Shown here one piece after another: positions 17,001 to 24,046 of a DNA stretch of 32,801 bases. Source of the DNA: an uncultured Ruminiclostridium sp. (lineage in GTDB: Bacteria > Bacillota > Clostridia > Oscillospirales > Ruminococcaceae); NCBI GenBank assembly GCA_905235805.1, contig CAJOMV010000133.1:1-32801 (forward strand), read 5' to 3'. The notes beneath the pieces are model-generated. The model was not told where the DNA came from, did not search any database, and worked only from the letters and a program-made list of their open reading frames with translations. Made by a program: the position numbers and the translations under genes. How positions within the stretch are numbered: the first letter of the stretch is position 1; each line of letters begins with the position of its first letter.

Positions 17001-17643
17001 GATACAGCAGAAGCAGCTCGAGCTTGCCGAGAAGCAGGTGCAGATGGGCAACGAGACTATCCTCGCGATAGCAAGGACCGTCGATGCAAAGGACGAGAAT
17101 ACCAGCCAGCATTCGCAGCGCGTGTCGGAGTACGCTGTCAAGATAGCCGAGCAGCTCGGCTTCAGCAAGGAGGAACGCGAGAATCTCCGCAAGGCTGCTC
17201 TCCTCCACGATATCGGAAAGATCGGTATCCCCGACCGTATCCTCAACAAGCCCTCACGGCTTACCGATGAGGAATACGCGATAATGAAAACACACGTTAC
17301 CCGCGGCGGTGAGATACTCAAGGACTTCACCCTTATAGAAAACGTGGTGGACGGCGCGCTGTATCACCATGAGCGCTATGACGGGACCGGCTATGCCAGC
17401 GGGCTCAAGGGCGAGGAAATACCGATATACGGTAGAATAATCGGTGTGGCGGACGCGTTTGACGCTATGACCGCCAACCGTGTATACAGAAAAAAGCTCG
17501 ACATCGATTTTGTTATGGGTGAGCTTGAGCGATGCAAGGGCACACAGTTCGACCCTGTTATGGCAGATATCATGATAAATCTTGTGAAGAACGGCAAGAT
17601 CGACATAGAAAGCATTTACGGAAAGGAGACGGAACAGAAATGA
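14092..17643 (+). CDS. Giant sensor: ECF S-component-like membrane domain + beta-propeller + Y_Y_Y + HD-GYP
   Basis: An 1183-residue membrane protein. Residues 1-178 are polytopic (about six helices) and resemble an ECF-transporter substrate-binding S component, with WLDSFGT and GFGPVCGAVVGFAGN. A further helix (196-216) leads to an extracytoplasmic region of two-component-regulator-type propeller repeats (about 225-820), with blades such as GILWVGTYAGLYRYNG and GRLWIGTNDNGV. A Y_Y_Y-like domain (about 830-930) and a helix (939-960) follow. A cytoplasmic HD-GYP domain (about 985-1175) ends the chain, with His1039-Asp1040 (HDIGKIG), His1068, His1092-His1093 and Asp1121. The GYP motif reads GYA (1100-1102). 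HD-GYP domains usually hydrolyse cyclic di-GMP; metal ligands are kept, so activity is plausible. Its stop overlaps the start of the BMP-family gene. Confidence 0.92.
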   Translation: MNKNNYLKTAAFFAMCILLNIGGKYLSILLSLPVWLDSFGTALTAYGFGPVCGAVVGFAGNVIYGMSDGVSHIYSITSIVIGIVIGLSARKGRFETILGTMTASMLVTLSSIVVSVPLNLLFYEGMTGNVWGDGVIGFLGDHGIPRLLSAVVGEFYVDFLDKVTALMVLFGVIKLRRRLKNGRMEQHKAQHSAAAKVTALFVCGASVLAVLNTGASAAGNGGSDYNGYVRTVYSSDNGLPCGEANDIVQTKDGILWVGTYAGLYRYNGSEFRWTDFESVRNVNCLFVDEEGRLWIGTNDNGVSISINESIANVIDKDDGLPSDSVRCITQTADGNYYIGTTESMAVLTLNNGLRLLNVIPQVHYAVTLTADKDGHAAAVSADGMLFLLGNGEILTSKEISGSDDIYTCCTFGEDGTLYAGTSGDRIFVYELSDGSLVQKKTITTSGISSIQSVNFIGSGLGIVCADSGVGAIDENGGFTRINTDEFNNSIDNMTVDYQGNLWFTSSRLGLLRLSQSVFTDIYRKYGLTGKVVNSTEEWNGCLYFGTDNGLDVADMSAVSPLTNELTEMLDGVRIRCVRRDSRNDLWLCTYGKGLLKVSADGKVEIYDGSNGSFGNRARTIMEMSDGTMVAAGDTGMTFIGQSGILRTISYGDKLSNAMILSLLETDAGALLAGTDGDGIAVIKNGEVVRTLTRYDGLSSGVILRMTKCTDGEHILIVTSNGLCCMDGDYNIHTLENFPYFNNYDIWTSESGRLFVLSSAGIYVADEKDVINDKPEMRCEILDAKSGLNASLTANSWNYCDSDGDLYLSADTGVYTVNTSDYAVQRRSYRMLVTSVKLDGTAYPVERGETFEIARDVGRIEIFPEVINYTIEDPYVSYYLEGFDDEPTIVSQSALTSVTYTNLPSGSYTFHIAVLDRDLNDTLEESSYSFLKNREIYDNDWFIVYMLVVAMIAVAWLTWFIAKSQIQRTLLIQQKQLELAEKQVQMGNETILAIARTVDAKDENTSQHSQRVSEYAVKIAEQLGFSKEERENLRKAALLHDIGKIGIPDRILNKPSRLTDEEYAIMKTHVTRGGEILKDFTLIENVVDGALYHHERYDGTGYASGLKGEEIPIYGRIIGVADAFDAMTANRVYRKKLDIDFVMGELERCKGTQFDPVMADIMINLVKNGKIDIESIYGKETEQK

Positions 17644-18851
17644 ATGAAACGAAAAAGACCTATCTGACCGTCGCCTTAACGGCACTGATGCTGATACTGA
17701 TATTTGCCGTGATACACTTCATACGGCTGAATACAGATACCTCCCGAGATACCATAAAGGTAGGCTTTGTGTACGAGGGAGACGAGAGCACTCCCTATAC
17801 CGCGAACTTCATAAAGGCGCAGAGAGCTCTTGAAAAGCAGCTCGGTGACAAAGCTGAGATCATCGTCATGAGCAATACCCATGAGACCGCGGGAGGAGGA
17901 AAGGCTCTCGAGGATCTCATAGACGCGGGCTGCGATATCATATTCACCACCAGCTTTGGCTATGGCGAGGCGGCAAAGCGCTGCGCCGGTGAGCACCCGG
18001 AGGTACAGTTCTGTCAGGCGACCTGCTATAACTCCGGCGATGACCCCGTTTACAGCAACTACCATACCTTCATGGGTGAGATTTATCAGGGCAGATACAT
18101 CTCCGGCGTGATAGCCGGTATGAAGCTGCGGGAGATGATAGACAGCGGAAAGCTGTTTCCAGAGCAGGCAAAGATAGGCTATGTCGCGGCATACCCATAT
18201 CCCGAGGTCATCTCGGGATATACAGCGTTCTTCCTCGGAGTGCGATCGGTAGTTCCCGAGACTGTCATGGAGGTCAAGTACACCGATACATGGTCGAGCT
18301 ACTCCGTAGAAAAGAAATGTGCAGATGAGCTCATCGAGCGCGGCTGCGTCATCATCTCTCAGCACTCCGACACCACAGGTCCCGCTGTGGCATGCGAGGA
18401 AGTTTTCGGTAAGAAGGAGGTCTACCATATCGGCTATAACCAGAGTATGATAGATGTGGCTCCGACTACCTCCCTCATCAGCTCCCGCATCAACTGGGCT
18501 CCTTATATCCTCGGGGCGTGTCAGGCAGTGCTGGAGAACAGGCGGATAGAGGACCGCGTTCGCGGCAATGTACACGGAAACGATATCGGTGCGGGCTTTG
18601 AAATGGGCTGGGTCGAGATGCTCGAGCTCAACTCAATTGCGGCAGCCGACGGCAGCAATGAGACTATCCGTCGCCTAATAAATGAATTCAATTCCGGAAA
18701 GGTCGATGTGTTCAGGGGAGATTATATCGGTGTCGACCCCTTCGACGACACCAATACCTACGATCTGAAAAACGGTTATGCCGAGAACGAAAAGACCTCC
18801 GCACCTATGTTCGGATATGTGCTGAAGGATGTTATCACAGTAGTCGGATAA
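17640..18851 (+). CDS. BMP-family (PnrA/Med-like) ligand-binding protein, membrane-anchored
   Basis: A 403-residue protein. Residues 8-28 form one hydrophobic helix with no lipobox Cys, so the protein is likely held by an uncleaved anchor, facing outward. The rest matches the basic membrane protein family of nucleoside-binding proteins: VGFVYEGDES, GCDIIFTTSFGYGE, GEIYQGRYISGVIAGM, IGYVAAYPYPEVISGYTAFFLGVRS (shown in part), a QHSDTTGP segment and a WAPYILGACQAVL segment. The ATG overlaps the HD-GYP stop (ATGA), and AAAGGAG lies 11 bases upstream, inside the partner gene. No ATPase or permease gene is nearby. Translational coupling suggests it passes ligand information to the HD-GYP sensor (inference). 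Purine nucleosides are the usual ligands of the family. Confidence 0.9.
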   Translation: MNETKKTYLTVALTALMLILIFAVIHFIRLNTDTSRDTIKVGFVYEGDESTPYTANFIKAQRALEKQLGDKAEIIVMSNTHETAGGGKALEDLIDAGCDIIFTTSFGYGEAAKRCAGEHPEVQFCQATCYNSGDDPVYSNYHTFMGEIYQGRYISGVIAGMKLREMIDSGKLFPEQAKIGYVAAYPYPEVISGYTAFFLGVRSVVPETVMEVKYTDTWSSYSVEKKCADELIERGCVIISQHSDTTGPAVACEEVFGKKEVYHIGYNQSMIDVAPTTSLISSRINWAPYILGACQAVLENRRIEDRVRGNVHGNDIGAGFEMGWVEMLELNSIAAADGSNETIRRLINEFNSGKVDVFRGDYIGVDPFDDTNTYDLKNGYAENEKTSAPMFGYVLKDVITVVG

Positions 18852-18878
18852 CCTCGTTTGTCAAGTAAAAATTTCCTT

Positions 18879-18907
18879 TAATATTCCGGTATCGTCGTCA
18901 CATAATA
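18879..18907 (+). promoter_or_regulatory. Candidate sigma-G-like forespore promoter
   Basis: TAATA (18879-18883), 17 bases and CATAATA (18901-18907). The B. subtilis sigma-G consensus is about GHATR, 17-18 bases, CATNHTA; only the first base differs. This fits forespore control of the spore protein gene that follows, with a leader of about 100 bases. Confidence 0.5.
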
Positions 18908-18910
18908 CTG

Positions 18911-18996
18911 TTGCGGGAACGAAAGCGTTTCCGCAAAACAAAAACGTGCCGGCATATTCCGGCAGTTAATACGGGACACCGTATAGTGTTTCCCGT
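18911..18996 (+). promoter_or_regulatory. Structured leader with three consecutive hairpins
   Basis: Hairpin 1 has an 11-bp stem (18911-18921 with 18926-18936, one G-T pair) and an AAAG loop. Hairpin 2 is TGCCGG (18947-18952) with CCGGCA (18959-18964). Hairpin 3 is ACGGGA (18971-18976) with TCCCGT (18991-18996), extended by CAC/GTG. Hairpin 3 ends one base before the AGGAGG (18998-19003) of the spore protein gene. None is followed by a T tract. The leader may stabilise the mRNA or control translation. Hairpin 1 might instead mark the end of the upstream transcript. Confidence 0.5.
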
Positions 18997-19011
18997 CAGG
19001 AGGAAAATATC

Positions 19012-19188
19012 ATGGCAAGCAAAAGAAACAGCAACTTAAACAATATCAAGATGCAGGCTGCCAACGAGGTTGGCGTTCCGCTCAAGGATAACGGTTACAA
19101 CGGTGATCTTACTTCCAGACAGGCCGGCTCCGTAGGTGGTCAGATGGTCAAGAAGATGATCGAAAGCTATCAGAATACCGCTAAGTAA
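19012..19188 (+). CDS. Small acid-soluble spore protein, alpha/beta type
   Basis: A 58-residue DNA-binding protein that coats and protects forespore DNA. The family signature is clear: NIKMQAANEVGVPL (11-24), then GDLTSRQAGSVGGQMV (31-46), matching the conserved TSR...GSVGG core, followed by KKMIESYQ. AGGAGG lies 8 bases before the ATG. The family in Bacilli is usually 60-75 residues, so this one is on the short side, as is common in Clostridia. It is preceded by a sigma-G-like promoter and a three-hairpin leader. Its last codons and stop lie within a perfect hairpin. Presence of this gene implies the organism can form spores or recently could. Confidence 0.95.
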   Translation: MASKRNSNLNNIKMQAANEVGVPLKDNGYNGDLTSRQAGSVGGQMVKKMIESYQNTAK

Positions 19189-19197
19189 GCGGTATTC
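19173..19197 (+). other. Perfect hairpin spanning the spore protein stop codon
   Basis: A 10-bp perfect stem (19173-19182 with 19188-19197) and a 5-base loop. The last codons, the stop TAA (19186-19188) and the next nine bases are all inside it. A second, terminator-like hairpin begins 3 bases later. The pair probably stabilises the 3' end of the mRNA. Confidence 0.55.
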
Positions 19198-19199
19198 AG

Positions 19200-19240
19200 A
19201 CAAAGCCCTCATGCTTCACGCGTGGGGGCTTTGTTATATC
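19200..19240 (+). terminator. Terminator of the spore protein gene
   Basis: A 15-bp stem (19200-19214 with 19220-19234, two G-T pairs) with loop TTCAC, followed by a weak TATAT tract. Confidence 0.7.
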
Positions 19241-19318
19241 CGGGTTGAGGGTATAACAAAAGGGAAGGGGGCATTTTTGGTAAAATAGCTGATTTGAAGT
19301 CAGCACGCTAAAATTGTG

Positions 19319-19347
19319 TTGACATATATAAGGCTGTGTGGTATAAT
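19319..19347 (+). promoter_or_regulatory. Consensus promoter for the zinc-ribbon gene pair
   Basis: TTGACA (19319-19324), exactly 17 bases and TATAAT (19342-19347), 54 bases before the ATG at 19402. Confidence 0.85.
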
Positions 19348-19401
19348 TATTGTGTATCTTGACGATAAAGCGGTTACGACCGCGGCAAAGGGGAGTTATA
19401 A

Positions 19402-19866
19402 ATGGGAAAATTCTGCGGAAAATGCGGCACGGCAATACCCGAAGGAACGAACAGGTGTCCTTCGTGCGGGTTTGACCCTACAATACCCGAAATATTGAAC
19501 GATGTCGGGGATATCGGCATCAGATGCTGCAAATACGGCATTTCCGGCGGCAGACTGACTAAGCTGGCTGACGAGGATATCAGAATAACGAACGGCACGG
19601 AGTGCTTCAATAAGCTGATATGGACTGCCGACGAGTTCGGTACGGGCGCCGATAAGAGCGGGGAAAGAGACTTCGAGTTCTTCTGCACGGTCGGTGACGG
19701 AGAGGGCAGTATGGTGCTGCCCGTTGACTTAAGCGACACGGAAGTACCCTACAGGATAGGCGCTATGATAACCGACGACCTGAAACTGCACTTTTACATA
19801 GGTTCTGACGCCGATAATCTGGAATATGTATGTGAATTCCTTCCTTCCGAAACGGATGACGAATGA
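19402..19866 (+). CDS. Zinc-ribbon protein of unknown function
   Basis: A 154-residue soluble protein. An N-terminal zinc ribbon has Cys5, Cys8, Cys19 and Cys22 in FCGKCG and CPSCG. The rest (about 30-154) is acidic and beta-rich in appearance, with no motif I recognise and no membrane helix. GGGGAG lies 7 bases before the ATG, behind a consensus promoter. The next gene starts 40 bases later and opens with the same kind of zinc ribbon, so the two probably form an operon and may act together. Zinc ribbons at protein N-termini often mediate protein-protein contacts. Confidence 0.75.
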   Translation: MGKFCGKCGTAIPEGTNRCPSCGFDPTIPEILNDVGDIGIRCCKYGISGGRLTKLADEDIRITNGTECFNKLIWTADEFGTGADKSGERDFEFFCTVGDGEGSMVLPVDLSDTEVPYRIGAMITDDLKLHFYIGSDADNLEYVCEFLPSETDDE

Positions 19867-19906
19867 GGATATTCCGGGACAGTATAGTATGTGAGGTTGA
19901 TAGTAT

Positions 19907-21922
19907 ATGAATTGCTTGAAATGCGGCAGACCACTGAATAACGGAAAAAAATGCCCGTCGTGCGGGTTTGATATCACGGCTCCGGGAGCCGCGGTATGGC
20001 TCCCGTTCGAGCTCGGGGAGGACGAGACAGCTGCGCTGAACGCATGGCTGAGCGGCGGGGAAGCCGACGGAAGCGATGACGAGACAGAGCTGGTGGGCGA
20101 TGATAACACTGTAATTGCAGGCGTGGCGGCAGATGATGAGCTCACAGAGCTCAGCCCGGTGAAGCCCGCGGAATCACCCTTCGGAGAAGCGGTGTACCGC
20201 AAGCCCCCGAAGCCCTACAATTCCGCCGAGGTAATGGCGGAGGTGCCGCGCCCGACAAGAGCTCCCCAGAAGAAAAAACAACAGCAGCAGAAGAAGTCCG
20301 GCAAGGGAAAGATCATTGCCGCGGGTATAGGCGCTGTGGCGGTCATAGGCATCATCATTGCCGTGGCGAACGGCGGCAAGAGCGATACTCCCGAGGTCTC
20401 GGACACTAATAATAATAGTACATCTCAGCAGGCTGCCGCGACGCAGTCCGCGGAGAGCAATGAGCCCGGCGCGGAGCCCGCGGAGAGCGCGGCGACCGAC
20501 AAGAACTCCGCCGCCGGCAGCTCCGACACAAGCACTCCTCATGTTACCACCCCGGATGCTGCCGAGGAGGAGTTTGAGGACGAGGTGTCCGAGGCTATCG
20601 CGCGCGGAGGCAGACTTACCTTCCCAGAGGGCGAGTATACCGGCGAGATCAGCAACGGCAAGCGCGAAGGCTACGGCATGATGACGTGGAACAGTGGAGA
20701 TGTGTACTCCGGCAAATGGAGCAACGACATCATGGACGGCAGAGGCAGAATGACATGGGCTAACGGGGACGAGTATGTCGGCGACTGGGTCGAGGGTATA
20801 CGCACAGGCTCCGGCAGATATACATGGGCGGACGGCTCGGTCTATGACGGACATTTCGAGGACGGCGTTCTCTCGGGCGAGGGCGTTGAGTACTACGCGA
20901 GCGGCAATGTTTATTCCGGCTCATGGAAGAACGGCAAGCCCGACGGTAAGGGACGTTACAAGTTTTACAGCGGAGCTGTGTATGAAGGCGCGTTTGTCGC
21001 GGAGTTCTTCCACGGCTACGGAAAGATGACATACTCCGACGGCAGAGTGTACGACGGAAACTGGGAATACGACAAGCGCAGCGGTGAAGGCACATACACC
21101 GACACGAACGGCGAGGTCTATACCGGCAGCTGGTCGGACGACAAGCGCAACGGAAACGGCACGCAGTCCTACCTCAACGGTGATGTGTACTCCGGTAACT
21201 GGGTGAACGATATCCGCAGCGGACAGGGCAGACTTACCCGTGACAACCACGAGACCTACAACGGCAACTGGGTCAATGATGTCCGTGCGGGACAGGGTAC
21301 CTACACCTACGCAAACGGTCAGGTATATACCGGCAACTGGACCAACAACATGAGAAACGGCTCCGGCAAGCTAACCTTCCCGAACGGGGAGACCTATACC
21401 GGCACCTTCACGAACGATAAGGTCACCGGCTCGGGTACATACAAGTACACGAACGGCGACTCTTATACCGGCGATATCGTCAACGGCGTCCGTCAGGGCA
21501 GCGGCAAGCAGATCTACCACGACGGCGGCGTATACGACGGCGGCTGGAAGAACGATATGCGCAACGGCAAGGGCAAGTACAACTGGTCCGACGGCACCAG
21601 CTACGACGGCGACTGGGTAGATGACAGCATGACCGGTCAGGGAACATATATCTGGACGAGCGGCAACCGCTATGTGGGTGCGTTCGTGGACGGCAAGCTC
21701 AACGGCAAGGGTACCAAGTACTATGCCGACGGAAGAGTGAGCACGGGTACATGGGTGAACGACGGACTTGAGGGCGAAGGCACCTGCACATGGCCCGACG
21801 GCAACAAGTACACCGGAGAGTGGGCTGACGGTCTCCAGAACGGTTACGGTGTTCTGAGCGACAAAAACGGTCACACCATTTACGCAGGTTACTGGGAAAA
21901 CGGTGAACGCATCAGCGGATAA
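19907..21922 (+). CDS. Zinc-ribbon, single-pass membrane protein with 18 full MORN repeats
   Basis: A 671-residue protein. The N-terminal zinc ribbon has Cys3, Cys6, Cys16 and Cys19. It is followed by an acidic and then a basic, Gln/Lys-rich linker (up to about 134), one membrane helix (about 135-155), and a Ser/Ala/Glu-rich spacer (158-235). From residue 244 to the end there are 18 full 23-residue MORN repeats and a partial nineteenth, with consensus Y-x-G-x-W-x-N-x-x-x-x-G-x-G-x-x-x-x-x-x-G. The basic linker before the helix suggests the zinc ribbon is cytoplasmic and the MORN array outside (inference). MORN arrays bind lipids or proteins or form rods. A terminator follows 5 bases after the stop. 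The promoter is that of the preceding gene. Confidence 0.92.
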   Translation: MNCLKCGRPLNNGKKCPSCGFDITAPGAAVWLPFELGEDETAALNAWLSGGEADGSDDETELVGDDNTVIAGVAADDELTELSPVKPAESPFGEAVYRKPPKPYNSAEVMAEVPRPTRAPQKKKQQQQKKSGKGKIIAAGIGAVAVIGIIIAVANGGKSDTPEVSDTNNNSTSQQAAATQSAESNEPGAEPAESAATDKNSAAGSSDTSTPHVTTPDAAEEEFEDEVSEAIARGGRLTFPEGEYTGEISNGKREGYGMMTWNSGDVYSGKWSNDIMDGRGRMTWANGDEYVGDWVEGIRTGSGRYTWADGSVYDGHFEDGVLSGEGVEYYASGNVYSGSWKNGKPDGKGRYKFYSGAVYEGAFVAEFFHGYGKMTYSDGRVYDGNWEYDKRSGEGTYTDTNGEVYTGSWSDDKRNGNGTQSYLNGDVYSGNWVNDIRSGQGRLTRDNHETYNGNWVNDVRAGQGTYTYANGQVYTGNWTNNMRNGSGKLTFPNGETYTGTFTNDKVTGSGTYKYTNGDSYTGDIVNGVRQGSGKQIYHDGGVYDGGWKNDMRNGKGKYNWSDGTSYDGDWVDDSMTGQGTYIWTSGNRYVGAFVDGKLNGKGTKYYADGRVSTGTWVNDGLEGEGTCTWPDGNKYTGEWADGLQNGYGVLSDKNGHTIYAGYWENGERISG

Positions 21923-21927
21923 AATAC

Positions 21928-21961
21928 AAAAAACGGACTGCTTTGCGGCAGTCCGTTTTTT
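21928..21961 (+). terminator. Terminator after the MORN protein gene
   Basis: The GC core CGGACTGC (21934-21941) pairs with 21948-21955, flanked by six A and six T residues that extend the stem to 14 bp. The T run ends at 21961. Confidence 0.9.
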
Positions 21962-21987
21962 ACAACATAGTAAGGAGAGTGTACAGC

Positions 21988-22562
21988 ATGAGCAGGATAC
22001 CGCTGTTTCATACGGGATATGACAGGATACCGCAGCCCGATATCCGCGACGGGCGGAAAAACGCCGACTTCGGGCAGGGGTTTTATCTGTCGGGCGACAA
22101 GGAATTTTCCAAGCGCTGGGCGAGAGAAAGAAAGGGCAGCTCCACATACCTGAATTACTACGAGCTTGAGACTGACGGGCTGAATATAAAGACATTTTCC
22201 CGTGACGCCGAATGGTTCGGTTACATATACGCGAATCGCTCCGGCCAGCCCGATGAGCTCGCGGGATATGATGTTATCGTCGGACCGATAGCGAATGATA
22301 CCATTTATGACACATGGGGCATTACCACGAGCGGACTGCTGAAAGGGAACAGGCGGTGGGGCTGCTGCTTATCGGACCGCAGTATGTGCAGACAGTCATA
22401 AAGACAGAAAAAGCTGCTGCCGGGCTGGAGTTCATCTCCGCGGAGATACTGGAGCCTGCGGAAATATCGAGGTACCGGGAGACCGTCCGAAAAGAGGAGT
22501 CGGAGTTTCAGGCACTGTTCGCGGAGAAGCTTGCGGAGATCACGGGAATAACAGTTGAATAA
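21988..22562 (+). pseudogene. DUF3990-like gene broken by a frameshift
   Basis: AAGGAG lies 10 bases before the ATG at 21988. The first frame reads a DUF3990-like start, LFHTGYDRIPQPDI, then ADFGQGFYLS and YDVIVGPIANDTIYDTWG. It loses sense after codon 22342-22344 (GLLK) and stops at 22401. The frame one base back continues with EQAVGLLLIGPQYVQTVIK to a stop at 22562, which is what the intact protein should say. A single base is missing in the AAAGGG run near 22342-22347. The intact product would be about 191 residues. This family has motifs reminiscent of ADP-ribosyltransferase toxins. No promoter is visible after the MORN gene terminator. A sequencing error is the main alternative to a true mutation. 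Confidence 0.8.
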
Positions 22563-22569
22563 AAACAGA

Positions 22570-23934
22570 TCAGGCTTTTCCGTCCTGTATGCCGGGGCTG
22601 TCCTCCTTGGGGAGCCGCCGGAAAAAGACGATGCCGAAGGGGATAGTTATGGGCATGGATATCAGCAGAGACAGGGGCTGCGCCTCCTGTATGCCGGAAA
22701 GTCCCCGCAGGCTCGCGAGTATCAGCAGCGCCGGGATAAACAGCAGACCGCTTCGCAGGGAGGACAGTATCGACGCGCCGAGCCGCTTTCCAGTGCTCTG
22801 GAAAAGCATCTCTATCGCCATACACGGCGGCAGCAGGAGCTGCGAAAGTGCCTGCAGCCGCAGTGCGCGCACGCCTATCTCTATGACCTCGGGGTCGTCG
22901 CGGAATATGCCTATCAGGGGCTCCGCGAACACGAACAGCACCGTGCTCCCCACGAGTATGATACATTCTGCGGCTATGGCAGTGAAGCGGAAGGCGTTTC
23001 TCAAGCGTCTGTATTTCCCCGCGCCGTAATTGAAGCCTGCCACGGGTTGAAAGCCCTGTCCTATGCCGAGGGCTATGGAGAACGAGAAGAACGCTATGCG
23101 CGAGACTATGCTCATTGCCGCGACAGCCGCGTCTCCGTATACCGCGCAGCAGGAGTTGAGCAGGACGGTGGTGATGCTGTTGAGCCCCTGCCGCAGAAGG
23201 CTCGGAAAGCCTGTCGCCATGATATTGCCGAGCATGGCGGGGGTGCAGCTTTTAAGGTTCCGCGGTCTTAGCTTTGACTCCGTTTTTCCTCGCAGGAACA
23301 TTCCGAGGAGTATCGTCCAGCTCACGAGCTGACTTATCGCCGTGGAAAGTCCCGCTCCCGCGATGCCCATACCCAGCAGGAACATGAATATCGGGTCGCA
23401 CGCGATATTCAGCACAGCGCCCGTCATCAGTCCGATCATTCCGAGGTCGGCTCTGCCCTCATAGCGGAGAATGTTGTTGAGCGTGAAGCTCGAGCACATG
23501 AACGGCGCGGCGAACAGTATATATGTGATGTAGGTCTTTGCGTAGGGGGCAATGGTGGGAGTACTGCCGAGGGCGCTCACTATCGGGTCGAGGTTGAACG
23601 CGCCGATAAGCAGTATCGCCGCCCCGCAGACAAACGAGGCGGTGAAGCCGAGCGTCGCGTTATATGATGCCCTGTCGCTGTCACGGCAGCCGAGAAGCCG
23701 TGCTATCACGCTCCCCGAGCCCTGCCCGAACATGAACCCGAATGCCTGTATTATTGACATGAACCCGAATACCACTCCGACGGCGCCGCTAGCGCTTGTC
23801 CCGAGCTGTCCCACGAACGCCGTGTCCGCAAGATTGTATATGTTCGTGACCAGCATCGAGATGATAGTCGGTACCGAGAGCGTCAGCACCAGCCTTGATA
23901 CGGGCGTTGTTATCATTCTTTCGTATTGTTTCAT
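22570..23934 (-). CDS. MATE family efflux transporter
   Basis: A 454-residue polytopic membrane protein of the MATE family, which exports organic cations or drugs in exchange for sodium or protons. Family features include VPTIISMLVTNIYNLADTAFVG near the N-terminus (shown in part), FGFMFGQGSGSVIARLLG (about 65-82), and the equivalent second-half segment IALGIGQGFQPVAGFNYGA. The pattern of about twelve hydrophobic helices and the length are typical. AAGGAG lies 5 bases before the ATG. Its stop is only 7 bases from the end of the convergent frameshifted gene, so neither has its own terminator between them. The substrate is unknown. It is separated from the phosphatase gene upstream by a terminator. 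Confidence 0.95.
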   Translation of the reverse strand: MKQYERMITTPVSRLVLTLSVPTIISMLVTNIYNLADTAFVGQLGTSASGAVGVVFGFMSIIQAFGFMFGQGSGSVIARLLGCRDSDRASYNATLGFTASFVCGAAILLIGAFNLDPIVSALGSTPTIAPYAKTYITYILFAAPFMCSSFTLNNILRYEGRADLGMIGLMTGAVLNIACDPIFMFLLGMGIAGAGLSTAISQLVSWTILLGMFLRGKTESKLRPRNLKSCTPAMLGNIMATGFPSLLRQGLNSITTVLLNSCCAVYGDAAVAAMSIVSRIAFFSFSIALGIGQGFQPVAGFNYGAGKYRRLRNAFRFTAIAAECIILVGSTVLFVFAEPLIGIFRDDPEVIEIGVRALRLQALSQLLLPPCMAIEMLFQSTGKRLGASILSSLRSGLLFIPALLILASLRGLSGIQEAQPLSLLISMPITIPFGIVFFRRLPKEDSPGIQDGKA

Positions 23935-23970
23935 ATAGCTCCTTCCGTACTCATCTGTAGGATATAAAGA

Positions 23971-24009
23971 GGGCAGAACACTGTAAACCGCAGTGTCCGC
24001 CCTTTTTTT
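23971..24009. terminator. Terminator between the phosphatase and MATE genes
   Basis: GGGC (23971-23974) and ACACTG (23978-23983) pair with CAGTGT (23991-23996) and GCCC (23999-24002) around a small internal loop. Seven T residues follow on the plus strand (24003-24009), and TCTTTATAT follows on the minus strand. It probably stops transcripts of the minus-strand kinase-phosphatase operon. Confidence 0.65.
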
Positions 24010-24046
24010 ATCATGTACGCTTTCTTTGTCATGTTTGGGGAGCGCT

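Noticed and set aside
20636-21919. A tandem repeat with a period of 69 bases, reminiscent of an array
   Set aside because: The repeats are 23-codon MORN units in one open frame. Unit sequences diverge and there are no conserved repeats with unique spacers, so this is not a CRISPR array.
22342-22350. Programmed -1 frameshifting in the DUF3990-like gene
   Set aside because: The site in frame reads AAA GGG AAC, which does not fit a standard X-XXY-YYZ slippery heptamer, and no strong downstream stem was evident. A lost base is simpler.
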